Shown here: positions 1-8,583 of the stretch, one piece after another
How positions within the stretch are numbered: the first letter of the stretch is position 1
Layout: the number at the start of each line of letters is the position of its first letter
Source: a virus
Reading direction: 5' to 3' (one strand)
IMG/VR virus record: IMGVR_UViG_3300021197_001923
Span: 1 to 55,110 of that record
Length of the DNA: 55,110 nucleotides
Notes under the pieces: generated by a model
Told to the model about the DNA's origin: nothing
Seen by the model: only the letters and a program-made list of their open reading frames with translations
The model's database searches: none
Position numbers and translations under genes: made by a program

Positions 1-1
1 C

Positions 2-1342
2 GGCAAGATGATGTTAAATTTTCACTTTAACTCATCCCCTGCTACAAATAATCTTGTTACTTTTGATCAAGGCGAAACTAATTTTAACGAAAACAGCCAA
101 GACCAAGACTTCCGTGTCGAGAGTGACGGCACCTCGCATATGTTGTTTGTGGATGCGTCTGCCGAAGCTGTAATTATTGGAGATAATAACAAGTCAACCA
201 GTGACTCGGGGCTGTCTGTTGTAGGAACAGCTATAGACAATATTTCAATACAGTACAAAGGCACCGCTGGGGGCCATACTTCTAAACTCAGCTTCGTTGA
301 CAAAAGAGATCAAGTAAATGCTATCGTTCAAAACAATCTTATAAATGATGGTTCTGGAACCGCAGGAGCGCATTTAGAATTTAAGACCGCTGTAGAGGGA
401 ACAGTGTCAAATCGTCTAAGGCTAGGTGGTGGAGCAACACTTGAGGCAGTTTTTAACGATGATGGTTTAAACTACGACTTCCGTGTCGAGAGCGATGCGA
501 ACGCAAACTTTTTACTACTGGATGCCTCTGCGGAAATGCTTCTTGTTGGTGGGGGTTCAAACACAGCAGGTGGTGCTGCATTTAAGGTCACTCAAAGTAA
601 TGACGGTGAACTAACTTTGGATAGCACTTCTTCTGAAAGTAACATTGTAAGCTACGACAGAAATGGAAGTGCTTACCACCCACTAAACATCTATGGCTCT
701 AATGTAAACATTAACCCCACCGCTGGTAACGCAGCTATTTTCAATGAAGCAAGTCTTGACGCAGACTTCCGCATTGAGAGTGACAACAACGCTAATATGT
801 TTCATGTTAATGCTGGTGAGGATGCCATTGGTATTGGAATTGCTGGTCAATCTACTGTTGGGTTGTATGTGGATAAAGGAGCTAGTGCACACGCAGCCGT
901 GTTTAGAGTAGATAGTGCGGGTTTTGCATCTATTATATGTGATAATCAAGCCAACAGTGGTACACGTAATTTTATAAGTTTTAGAATTGATAACAGCTCA
1001 GTAGGGAGCATTACAAGCACAGGTAGTGCAACAGTGTACAACACTTCTAGTGACTACAGATTAAAAGAAAATGTAGATTACACTTGGGATGCAACAACAC
1101 GCCTTAAGCAACTAAAACCCTGTCGTTTTAACTGGATCGCTGATACTGACGTTACAGTTGATGGTTTCCTCGCACATGAGGCGCAAGCAGTCGTACCTGA
1201 AGCTGTTACAGGCACACACAATCAAGTTGATAATAATGGCGATGCCGTAATGCAGGGCATTGACCAAAGCAAACTTGTACCTCTGTTGGTTAAAACAATT
1301 CAAGAACTAGAGGCCCGTATTACGGCTCTAGAAAACGCCTAA
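2..1342 (+). CDS. Tail fibre C-terminal part with S74 chaperone domain (5'-partial)
   Basis: C-terminal part of a receptor-binding fibre. The frame is open to the left edge, so the gene is cut there. The body holds three copies of a ~20-residue module with core DFRVESD followed by N-M/L-F-VDA (around nt 110, 478 and 770). The last ~100 residues form an intramolecular chaperone (peptidase S74) domain. It starts at the S-SDYRLKENV motif (nt ~1043, where this family self-cleaves before a Ser). It ends in a coiled-coil segment (LVPLLVKTIQELEARITALE). In the family this domain trimerises the fibre and is then released. It is probably the end of the gene that starts at 52191 if the molecule is circular, although the join is one frame off. 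Confident in the domain, less so in how the N-terminus is joined. Confidence 0.85.
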   Translation, partial: GKMMLNFHFNSSPATNNLVTFDQGETNFNENSQDQDFRVESDGTSHMLFVDASAEAVIIGDNNKSTSDSGLSVVGTAIDNISIQYKGTAGGHTSKLSFVDKRDQVNAIVQNNLINDGSGTAGAHLEFKTAVEGTVSNRLRLGGGATLEAVFNDDGLNYDFRVESDANANFLLLDASAEMLLVGGGSNTAGGAAFKVTQSNDGELTLDSTSSESNIVSYDRNGSAYHPLNIYGSNVNINPTAGNAAIFNEASLDADFRIESDNNANMFHVNAGEDAIGIGIAGQSTVGLYVDKGASAHAAVFRVDSAGFASIICDNQANSGTRNFISFRIDNSSVGSITSTGSATVYNTSSDYRLKENVDYTWDATTRLKQLKPCRFNWIADTDVTVDGFLAHEAQAVVPEAVTGTHNQVDNNGDAVMQGIDQSKLVPLLVKTIQELEARITALENA

Positions 1343-1404
1343 CCCCTATCCATGAATTTATCCGCCCAGCTGCGTGAAATTCACGAAACCATAAGGATTC
1401 CGAA

Positions 1405-3933
1405 ATGACAAAAGCACGGACACTAGCCGATTTTATATCTGACGGTAGCGAGTTCGCTGACGGTACGATCTCTGTGTCGGAGGTGTCAGGTGCTGCCCCT
1501 ACAGCAAGTCCAACTTTTACTGGTACGACAACGCACAGCGGTGTTCTGCTAATGAACACGAACCACATCCAATTCACGGGCAATTTATCTAAGCCAAATG
1601 TTGGAGCGGCAATTTATCGTCCAGCCGCCGATAGTGTTGCGGTTGTTACAAATAACCAAGACAGACTGGTCATCAGCAACACTGAAGTAAATTTCAATGA
1701 AGACAGTCAGGATACTGACTTCCGCATTGAAAGTGACGATGACGCAAACATGTTTTTCTTAGATGCGAACAACAACAAGATCGGCATTCGCTACAATAAT
1801 CCATCAAGCACCCTCCACATTCGTCCATCTGGCGAAGCAAGTTTAACTGTTGGTTCGTCTAATGCAGGAGGCGCACTTCTTGTTCTAGATGGTGATGCTA
1901 ATGGTGACGCAAGTGGTGGTGACTACGCTTACTTGAAGCACACCACCAGTGGAAATCTTATCATTGAAAATCTTGCTCCGTCTGGCACAGAAATTGTTGT
2001 CAATGAAACTGGCGTAAATATGGATTTTCGTGTCGAAAGTGATAATGAAAGCAATATGCTTTTCGTTGATGCGGGAAACAATCGCCTCGGTATTCGCACA
2101 AATGCCCCAGCCTCAACCCTCCACATAGATAGCGACAACGCATCTGGCACAACTTACGGCATTGTGCAAAACGATGGCACAGCCAACACTAATACCATTG
2201 CGGGTTGGGTTATTCGTGATGGTACAACTGTTATGAGTGGCATTAGACGAAGAAGGGATGGATCAGGTTCGCCAGTTGAGCTTGGGAACTTTAGCAACGA
2301 TGAAACTGTTGATCTAGTTCAAAACAATGAACGCAGAATAACTTTGAACACCAGCAGCCATATCATTGTTAATGAACCAGGACTTGCTTCTGACTTTAGG
2401 GTTGAGAGTGACAGCAACACTCATATGCTATTTGTAGATGGGGCTAATAATCGGATTGGTATCAACGCTTCATCACCTCAAAAGACGCTTGAAGTTGTTG
2501 GTGACATACAGCTTGATGCTACGAATGCTTCCCTTTTTCTTAAATCTGGGGCCACTGGTACTTCGGGATTTGTAAACTGGACCTTTAACACGGATGACAG
2601 TGTATTTGCTAAGGCAGGTATAGACTATGATAGCAGAAGTACCGTGGGTTTTCATTTAGATAGCGGCTATCCTATTTCACTTGATGCCTCTATGACTTCT
2701 TCTAGGGGGTTAGACATTCTTAACGGTGGTAGTCTTATTCACCGCATAAACACAGTTGAAAGTGCTTTTAACGAGAATAGCCTTAACCACGACTTCCGTG
2801 TCGAGAGTGACAGCAACACCCATGCGCTGTTTGTGGATGCTGGAAATAATGTTATCGGCACAGGAACATCAACACCAGCATCATACGTTAATTCAGGAGG
2901 TTTTGCTATAAAAGGAGCAACGGCCTCTGACCTATCTTTGGTTGCAAGTAGCGTTTCGGCTGGAAGTAATTCGCATCAAATGCGCTATTTTAATGAAGCT
3001 GGGGCTTCTTACGAAATTGCTAGGACACGGGTAAATGTAGGTGCAGGACAGGTCAATAGAGGTGAGTATCAGTTTGCCGTAAATAATGGCGCTGGATTAC
3101 GAAGATGGCTGGATGTTAATTACACTGGAGATGTTGTATTTAACGCTGACGCTCATGACAGCGACTTTCGGGTTTCGAGTGACGCCCAAAACTATATGCT
3201 GTTTGTGGATGCGGGTGCAGACGCTGTTTGTATAGGCACTAATTCACCAGACCCTAATGGTGGTGTAATGATGGTGCAAACTTTAAACACCCACGCATCA
3301 GGGCCAACTTTTCAAAGCAACGGAACAACTCAGCTTTGGTTGAAAGACAGTGACGCAACAAGCAACACAAGGCTTTGGGGTTTCCAAAATTCTGGCGGCG
3401 CACTTAACTTTCTTTATGCGGATGATGATAAAACAAATAATTTCCGCACACCCATGACAATGTATCGGGGTTCAGATGGAATTGTTATAAACGAAGATAG
3501 CCACGACCAAGACTTCCGTGTCGAGAGTGACGGCAACGCTAATATGTTTAAAGTCGATGCTGGCGAAGACAAAGTTTTGATTGGTACATCAGGCGTTTTA
3601 GCGAAATTTACAAGTGCGCCCCTACAAGTTGGGGGCTTTGCCATAAGAACTATGGGCGTTAGCAGTTCGGCTACTGATACAGGCATAAGTGTAAATGCTG
3701 GGAGTACGGGCATGGGTATGCTTGTGTTTACATCTCGTAACACTTCAAGCGGAACGGCAACTGCTTCAAGTTTGTATTTGCTCAACTTTTATCACGATGG
3801 AAACCATACCCCTGCGGTGTCACACATTTCTGGAAGCAACTATTTAACTTTTTCAAAAAGCGGCAGCAATACCTTAACCATTCAAAATGCATCTGGCGGT
3901 AACTGTACTTGCACGATGATGATGAGTGGATAA
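1405..3933 (+). CDS. Second repeat-rich tail fibre protein
   Basis: 842-residue fibre-like protein. The start at 1405 has an AAGGA 9 nt upstream. The N-terminus (TLADFISDG..., then a PTFTGTTTHSG stretch) is of the kind seen at the head of many marine phage fibres. Five to six modules with the DFR[VI]ESD core recur (nt ~1720, 2024, 2390, 2790, 3162, 3508), separated by variable beta-rich inserts. This suggests a modular adhesin in which inserts can be exchanged. Unlike the preceding gene it lacks an S74 chaperone and ends in a different ~100-residue beta-rich domain finishing with a Cys-containing tail (NCTCTMMM). It lies directly downstream of the S74 fibre, so it may be an alternative or accessory receptor-binding protein. 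The exact virion position is inferred. Confidence 0.8.
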   Translation: MTKARTLADFISDGSEFADGTISVSEVSGAAPTASPTFTGTTTHSGVLLMNTNHIQFTGNLSKPNVGAAIYRPAADSVAVVTNNQDRLVISNTEVNFNEDSQDTDFRIESDDDANMFFLDANNNKIGIRYNNPSSTLHIRPSGEASLTVGSSNAGGALLVLDGDANGDASGGDYAYLKHTTSGNLIIENLAPSGTEIVVNETGVNMDFRVESDNESNMLFVDAGNNRLGIRTNAPASTLHIDSDNASGTTYGIVQNDGTANTNTIAGWVIRDGTTVMSGIRRRRDGSGSPVELGNFSNDETVDLVQNNERRITLNTSSHIIVNEPGLASDFRVESDSNTHMLFVDGANNRIGINASSPQKTLEVVGDIQLDATNASLFLKSGATGTSGFVNWTFNTDDSVFAKAGIDYDSRSTVGFHLDSGYPISLDASMTSSRGLDILNGGSLIHRINTVESAFNENSLNHDFRVESDSNTHALFVDAGNNVIGTGTSTPASYVNSGGFAIKGATASDLSLVASSVSAGSNSHQMRYFNEAGASYEIARTRVNVGAGQVNRGEYQFAVNNGAGLRRWLDVNYTGDVVFNADAHDSDFRVSSDAQNYMLFVDAGADAVCIGTNSPDPNGGVMMVQTLNTHASGPTFQSNGTTQLWLKDSDATSNTRLWGFQNSGGALNFLYADDDKTNNFRTPMTMYRGSDGIVINEDSHDQDFRVESDGNANMFKVDAGEDKVLIGTSGVLAKFTSAPLQVGGFAIRTMGVSSSATDTGISVNAGSTGMGMLVFTSRNTSSGTATASSLYLLNFYHDGNHTPAVSHISGSNYLTFSKSGSNTLTIQNASGGNCTCTMMMSG

Positions 3934-3960
3934 CCCCCAGCCATAAAGGAGAAACAAACA

Positions 3961-4311
3961 ATGGCTCAAACCACTACTTGGAAAATAAACGACATGGTTC
4001 GTGACGATGCCACGGGCGGCGTAAAAACCGTCTATTGGGAATGTCGTGTGACCGATAATGATCACTCAGATTGCTCTGCAGTCGAAGGTGGTAAATTGCG
4101 CTTGGAGCCTGATGCCACGGCAGCAGACTTTATTGCGTATGCTGATCTAACCGAAGCCACAGTTTTAGGCTGGGTTTATGACAGCTTAATTGAAGGCGAT
4201 GAGACTGCAGCAGAAGCAAAGCAGCGCATCGAGAACAATCGCCAGGGTAAAGTCACTGCACAGGTTGCTCGTAAGACAGCCGAAGCAAACGGTATCCCTT
4301 GGGCTGCTTGA
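3961..4311 (+). CDS. Small tail-fibre-linked protein (DUF7936-like)
   Basis: 116 residues, preceded by a strong AAAGGAG 10 nt before the ATG. The sequence has a short beta-rich N-half (TWKINDMVRD..., an alternating pattern to ~residue 60) and a helical C-half (EGDETAAEAKQRIENNRQGKV). This pattern resembles small proteins found next to fibre genes in marine T4-like and T7-like phages (DUF7936 as far as I recall). No catalytic motif, membrane segment or signal peptide is visible. It sits 27 nt after the fibre gene and just before another small acidic protein, so it is probably part of the fibre operon, perhaps as a chaperone or fibre accessory. The function is not established. Confidence 0.7.
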   Translation: MAQTTTWKINDMVRDDATGGVKTVYWECRVTDNDHSDCSAVEGGKLRLEPDATAADFIAYADLTEATVLGWVYDSLIEGDETAAEAKQRIENNRQGKVTAQVARKTAEANGIPWAA

Positions 4312-4329
4312 AAATAGAGGATGAAAACA

Positions 4330-4551
4330 ATGGCAGAAAACAAAAAAACCATTGTCATTAATGACAACGAATACTCCGAAGATCAGCTTACTAATCAGCA
4401 AAAAATGATGGTTAATCATTTAGCTGATTTGGATCGTAAAATTGGCACTACTCAGTTTAACTTAGACCAACTTAATGTTGGCCGTGCGGCGTTTATGGAG
4501 CACCTTACCATTTCACTCGCAAACCCAGAAACAACTGACGAAGCGGCATAA
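4330..4551 (+). CDS. Small helical protein (DUF6447-like)
   Basis: 73 residues from the ATG at 4330. An upstream in-frame ATG at 4321 touches the AGAGG ribosome-binding site directly, whereas 4330 has 9 nt spacing, so the later start is preferred. It reads as a short beta-strand (KTIVINDNEYSEDQL) followed by a long amphipathic helix with heptad-like leucines. This matches small phage proteins (DUF6447-type) placed next to fibre genes. There is no membrane segment. It ends the fibre operon: a promoter-like sequence follows at 4557. The role is unknown. Confidence 0.65.
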   Translation: MAENKKTIVINDNEYSEDQLTNQQKMMVNHLADLDRKIGTTQFNLDQLNVGRAAFMEHLTISLANPETTDEAA

Positions 4552-4556
4552 ACCGC

Positions 4557-4586
4557 TTGTGCTTAAGCCACTAAATGTGGTATTAT
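4557..4586 (+). promoter_or_regulatory. Putative sigma70 promoter before the acyltransferase gene
   Basis: TTGTGC and TATTAT separated by 18 nt, in the only gap (62 nt) between the fibre cluster and the acyltransferase. A second -10-like TATAAA lies at about 4593. The assignment comes from sequence pattern only. Confidence 0.4.
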
Positions 4587-4613
4587 AGGCGTTATAAAAT
4601 CAACATGTAGATT

Positions 4614-5039
4614 ATGTCAACGCCTGAAAAAGCTGTATTAGACAGTTTATTCCTTTTCAACCAATCTCCCGATCATCGGCTTTATACACTGGTTGAATTT
4701 TCCCACTATTGCCTCTTCCCAATCATGCACAGAAAAGCCCGTTTGTTTTATGACGGCGCTAAACCTGTAGGATTTGTATCCTGGGTCTGGCTGACCGAGG
4801 AAGAGGCAAGCGAATTTTTGTCAGAGCGCTGGATGCCGCAGGAACGGCATTGGAAGCGTCCTGATACAATTGATGATCGTTATCAGCTTTGGGGTATCGA
4901 TTTTATTGCACCCTACGGTCATTCAATACCCATCATGAAAAGCATGATGAAACATTCCCAAACCAGACTTGGCAGAAGAATACCAGCCCGCTGGCGGCGG
5001 TTTAAACAGCCAGACAAAGTGCACCAAAAGGAGTTTTAA
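4614..5039 (+). CDS. HlyC-like toxin-activating lysine acyltransferase
   Basis: 141-residue protein with the layout of the RTX-toxin acyltransferase family (HlyC). An N-terminal SPDHR motif carries the candidate catalytic His21. A strand-rich centre (ARLFYDGAKPVGFVSWVWL) follows, then GIDFIAPYGH with the candidate catalytic Asp96. Both landmarks and their ~75-residue separation match HlyC (His23, Asp92). In bacteria these enzymes move a fatty acyl chain from acyl carrier protein to an internal lysine of the protoxin. Here no RTX toxin is present. The next gene, 2 nt downstream, encodes an acidic repeat protein with one calcium-binding-like loop, the obvious candidate substrate (inference). 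The C-terminus is very basic. The start has no strong ribosome-binding site. Confidence 0.85.
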   Translation: MSTPEKAVLDSLFLFNQSPDHRLYTLVEFSHYCLFPIMHRKARLFYDGAKPVGFVSWVWLTEEEASEFLSERWMPQERHWKRPDTIDDRYQLWGIDFIAPYGHSIPIMKSMMKHSQTRLGRRIPARWRRFKQPDKVHQKEF

Positions 5040-5041
5040 AC

Positions 5042-7429
5042 ATGGGCGGCGGCGGCGGCGGTGGAGACACAATAACAAACACAGGTTTGGGTGACGATCA
5101 GTACCAAACCCTTGCTGATAATCAGGCTGGAATCTCAGGGCAAATAACGACTGCCCGTGATGATGCTGATGCGGCGTATGGTAATATATACGATAGATTT
5201 GACCAATCCAGAGATCGACAGAATGCGATGTCTGACGCTATTGGGTCAAAGGGTCAGACGTTTGATTTTTCTGGCTTTGCTGATGGCGTAACACTTAACG
5301 ATAGCCTTTCTGCTTTAAAACAATCTGTAGGTCTTCAAGATCAAGATTTAAAGTACGATGTTAATGGCGATGGTGTAGTAGACCGCCGTGATGGTGAAGG
5401 CATGATGAGTAACCTCGTTGGCCTTGATCCCAGCAGTGTTGATACGGGCTTATACAAAGAGTTTGCGGATCAAAATAAAAACCTCACAGACCAGTTTGGT
5501 AATGTCACTACTCAGTTTGGTGATCTAACCCGTGATTTAGGTAATCAATCCATTAACATTCAGAGCAATCTTGGTAGCCAATTAGATAATCTCGGCACAA
5601 CTATGGGTGGGCGGTTTGATACTGTCGATACAAATGTAGGTGCCAACCTTGATGCAATCGGTGGCGTAAGTGATCAGGTCACAGACGTACAGTCCACCGC
5701 CGATACAATTGACGATAATACGCAGGACCTTGGCGGAGACATATCTGACTTAGCAGACTCACAAGGAAATCGTTTTGACGATGTTGATGATGCAGTCGAT
5801 ACTGGGTTTGATGAGGCTCAAACTAGCCGTGAAAACATAGGGGATGCCGCCGATGAAGGCCGTGGTGAAATCATCGACGACATTGATACTTTATCTGGAA
5901 ATCAAGCCGATTATTACGATGATCTTGCCGGCACTTTAGGTGATGTCCAAGAAACAACCGATCAATATTCCTCAGACTTTGATGATTACATCGACAGATA
6001 TGCAGACGATGTCAGTGATGCTACCGGCGAGCGATCAGATATTTTGTCGGGCACGGAAGATGAATTAGGCCGATTGCGCACTGACCTCGGTGAATACACG
6101 CAAGCTGTATCTGGTTACGCCAGCGATACTGATGATACTATTCGTGAAGAGTCAGACTTACTCGGTGACACCGTCGTCGGAGGCTTCACCGATATGGAAG
6201 AAAGCCTTGGCACTGGCTTTGCTGACACGCAGGACGTTGTTGGTGAAGAGGTAGAGGGGCTGGACCTACAAAGCCGGCTAGACAACGTTATTGATAGCTT
6301 GGGAGGGGATTTGAGCCAGCTGGACGCTGATATGGCTGAACAGTTTGGTGAAGTAGCTGACGCCTTCGACGATCAAGGCGATTTAATTACAGATGAAATC
6401 GCAGATAATGGCGACATCATAACTCGTGCGCTTGATGATCAAGGCAATTTAGTGGAGCAACGCTTTGATGCGCAGGGCGAGCTAATAGGCGAAACTGAGA
6501 CTAACCTAAGTGATGCCTTATCAGCAGTTGAAAACAGCCTTGGTATTGGCCTTGAAGGCGTCAGTGGCGACATGTCGAATTTATTTGATGCTCAAAACGC
6601 TACGCTGTCACAGCAAGGCTCACAATTGCTTGGCTTAGGCATGGGTATGGATGGACTGTCTGATCAGCAAAAGGCAGACTTCCAGTCAATTTCTGGCGCA
6701 TTCGATGCACAAGGTAATCTTATCCGCACCGGCCAAGACGCTATGGGCAATTTGGTTGAACGTGAGATGGACGCCAGCGGTAACATGATCGAACGAAAGT
6801 TTGATGATCAAGGCAACATGCTGGACGAAACTAGCCTAAACGTTAACGATGTTATGTCAGGCTTGAGCCAACTAGACACAATTCAAGGTAGCATTCAGCA
6901 AGGCTTTGAAGGCGTACAGGACAGTTTTGGCGAGCAAGAGGGCCTAATGACTGAAATGGGCCAAGAACAAACTGCACAGTTTGAGCAAACCCAAGACCGA
7001 ATTATTTCAGGCTTCGACAACACAGCGGGAACTATGGATACGCAAATCCGTGACATCGCAAACGTCGCCTCGCAAATGTCTGACTTAGACACAGGAATGC
7101 GCCAAGAGTTCTATCAGCTTGGTGGCGCCTTCGATGATCAGGGTGAACTGGTCAAAGAAAGCGTTGATGACAATGGTAACATGATCCAGCGATCGATCGA
7201 CACTAATGGAAACATTTTACTACGAGCGTTCGATCAAACAGGTGAATCCATTGGTCAAAATGTAATTAATATTAATAGAGCCTTGGGAAATTTGGCTGAT
7301 GTAAACACGCTCCCTGGCTCCAATATTTCAATGGGGAATCTTACCCCTGCTATGCAAGCAGATCCCCGTGCAAGTCAGCCGAACGTGCCAACTTCAGGAT
7401 TTATGGCACCCTACACGGAAACACGATAA
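5042..7429 (+). CDS. Large acidic repeat virion protein, possible acylation target
   Basis: 795 residues, with AAGGAG 8 nt before the ATG. It begins with a glycine run, then long helical repeats rich in Asp, Gln and Gly. A dockerin/EF-hand-like loop lies at residues ~105-118 (DVNGDGVVDRRD). In the second half a degenerate unit of about 11 residues (D-x-Q/x-G-N-L/M-I/V) recurs many times between residues ~440 and 730. Lysine and cysteine are rare. The composition resembles long tail or internal virion proteins of marine podoviruses. It is sandwiched between the acyltransferase and the endolysin, overlapping the latter by one base (TAATG). A structural role in tail or cell-envelope penetration is inferred. 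The DxxGN repeats are not the RTX nonapeptide, but they could bind calcium. Confidence 0.65.
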   Translation: MGGGGGGGDTITNTGLGDDQYQTLADNQAGISGQITTARDDADAAYGNIYDRFDQSRDRQNAMSDAIGSKGQTFDFSGFADGVTLNDSLSALKQSVGLQDQDLKYDVNGDGVVDRRDGEGMMSNLVGLDPSSVDTGLYKEFADQNKNLTDQFGNVTTQFGDLTRDLGNQSINIQSNLGSQLDNLGTTMGGRFDTVDTNVGANLDAIGGVSDQVTDVQSTADTIDDNTQDLGGDISDLADSQGNRFDDVDDAVDTGFDEAQTSRENIGDAADEGRGEIIDDIDTLSGNQADYYDDLAGTLGDVQETTDQYSSDFDDYIDRYADDVSDATGERSDILSGTEDELGRLRTDLGEYTQAVSGYASDTDDTIREESDLLGDTVVGGFTDMEESLGTGFADTQDVVGEEVEGLDLQSRLDNVIDSLGGDLSQLDADMAEQFGEVADAFDDQGDLITDEIADNGDIITRALDDQGNLVEQRFDAQGELIGETETNLSDALSAVENSLGIGLEGVSGDMSNLFDAQNATLSQQGSQLLGLGMGMDGLSDQQKADFQSISGAFDAQGNLIRTGQDAMGNLVEREMDASGNMIERKFDDQGNMLDETSLNVNDVMSGLSQLDTIQGSIQQGFEGVQDSFGEQEGLMTEMGQEQTAQFEQTQDRIISGFDNTAGTMDTQIRDIANVASQMSDLDTGMRQEFYQLGGAFDDQGELVKESVDDNGNMIQRSIDTNGNILLRAFDQTGESIGQNVININRALGNLADVNTLPGSNISMGNLTPAMQADPRASQPNVPTSGFMAPYTETR

Positions 7430-8160
7430 TGCACCCAACTACAATTTCAGACGACGGTATCGAGCTTATTAAACGTTTCGAGGGCCTTCACAAAGTCGGC
7501 AACGATGGGATGATCCACAGTTACCGTTGTATAGCTAACCGTTGGACCATAGGATTTGGCTCTTGTAAGGGCGTGAGGTCCGGTATGAAGATTACTCGTG
7601 AGGAAGCTGAAAAGCGTCTTCGTGACGATTTGCAGGACGCTGAAAGCGAAGTAAAACGCAGCGTTCATGTCCCGCTTACACAAGGTCAATACGATGCACT
7701 GGTATCGTTTGTCTTTAATCTGGGCTCTGGTAATTTTCGTTCATCAACTCTGCTGAAAAAGCTCAATCAAGGTTTGTATGGCGAAGTGCCAGAGCAGCTT
7801 TGCCGATGGAATAAAGCAAGGGTTTCGGGCAAATTACAGGTGGTTAATGGCCTCACTCGTAGACGATCTGCAGAGGCTGCAATATTCGCTATAGACGCCA
7901 AACTGCCTGCCGATGAAGGCGGACCCATCGGTCCCCAAAAAGTTACCGCAGCAGCTACTAAACCCCTTACTAAATCAAAAACGATGGCAGGGGCTGGTAT
8001 AGCCGGCGCCGCCACTGCGATGGGCGAGATTGCGCCACAAATTGAAGCCTTGGTGCCGTATTCTGACAGCATGAAAACCATCTTTTTGCTGTGCGCTTTA
8101 GGCGGCATTGCATTGGCAGCTTACGCACGGTTTTCTGACCACAAGCAAGGCATTCACTGA
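7429..8160 (+). CDS. GH24 endolysin (muramidase) with C-terminal membrane segment
   Basis: Lysozyme of the T4/P1 type that cleaves the glycan backbone of peptidoglycan. Catalytic landmarks are E18 in RFEGLH, then C34 and T40 in YRC...RWTIGFG. The Cys occupies the place of the usual Asp, as in P1 Lyz (E-C-T). The GH24 domain covers roughly residues 1-155. After a linker comes a weakly hydrophobic Ala/Gly stretch (MAGAGIAGAATAMG) and a clear transmembrane segment near the end (TIFLLCALGGIALAAYARF), followed by a basic tail. The enzyme may therefore be membrane-tethered or carry a holin-like module. No separate holin is evident in the cassette. It overlaps the previous stop (TAATG) and the next start (TGATG), so it is translationally coupled to the spanins. 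Confidence 0.9.
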   Translation: MHPTTISDDGIELIKRFEGLHKVGNDGMIHSYRCIANRWTIGFGSCKGVRSGMKITREEAEKRLRDDLQDAESEVKRSVHVPLTQGQYDALVSFVFNLGSGNFRSSTLLKKLNQGLYGEVPEQLCRWNKARVSGKLQVVNGLTRRRSAEAAIFAIDAKLPADEGGPIGPQKVTAAATKPLTKSKTMAGAGIAGAATAMGEIAPQIEALVPYSDSMKTIFLLCALGGIALAAYARFSDHKQGIH

Positions 8161-8402
8161 TGTTTGGATTGGTGGGTAAAATCAAACTTTACATTATCAT
8201 CGCACTTTCTGTGTTGATGCCCATCATACATCTACTGGGGCGCCGCAAAGGCAGAGCCGCAGAGCAAAACAAAATCATTCGTGATGAATTAGACGCACAG
8301 ACAAAAGCGTCGGACTTTTACAAATCGATGGCAGAGCATGAAGACATTCCTACTACTGATCGTAGCAGTCTTACTGATAGGCTGCGGGGAAACGGTTTAT
8401 AG
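8160..8402 (+). CDS. Inner-membrane spanin (Rz-like)
   Basis: 80 residues with one N-terminal transmembrane segment (LYIIIALSVLMPIIHLLG) followed by a basic and then charged coiled-coil-like stretch. This is the topology of an i-spanin, which spans the periplasm and helps to fuse inner and outer membranes at lysis. Its last 65 nt overlap the lipoprotein gene at 8338 in another frame, the nested Rz/Rz1 arrangement typical of spanin pairs. The periplasmic part is short for the family. It follows the endolysin directly. Confidence 0.7.
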   Translation: MFGLVGKIKLYIIIALSVLMPIIHLLGRRKGRAAEQNKIIRDELDAQTKASDFYKSMAEHEDIPTTDRSSLTDRLRGNGL

Positions 8403-8583
8403 AACCAACCTCGAAGTTTACTGCCCCCCGATCAAGCAATACGGCAACAACTTCAACACCAAATTAGCAGACGAAATAGAAAGCCTACCTTCGGAGTTCG
8501 ATGCAATTCCTGAAGCCCTTTCAAACTACACCAATCTGCGTGACCGCATCCGTCGATGTGAAACCGAGAGGGACAAATTGTAA
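8338..8583 (+). CDS. Outer-membrane spanin lipoprotein (Rz1/LysC-like)
   Basis: 81 residues with a lipoprotein signal: MKTFLLLIVAVLLIGC, with Cys16 as the acylated residue. The mature part contains a CPPIKQY motif and a helix ending with a second Cys, a pattern familiar from LysC/Rz1-like o-spanins. The gene starts inside the i-spanin gene in a different frame, which strongly supports the pairing. Its stop overlaps the start of the next gene (TAATG at 8581), so lysis and internal virion genes belong to one transcript. Confidence 0.8.
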   Translation: MKTFLLLIVAVLLIGCGETVYRTNLEVYCPPIKQYGNNFNTKLADEIESLPSEFDAIPEALSNYTNLRDRIRRCETERDKL

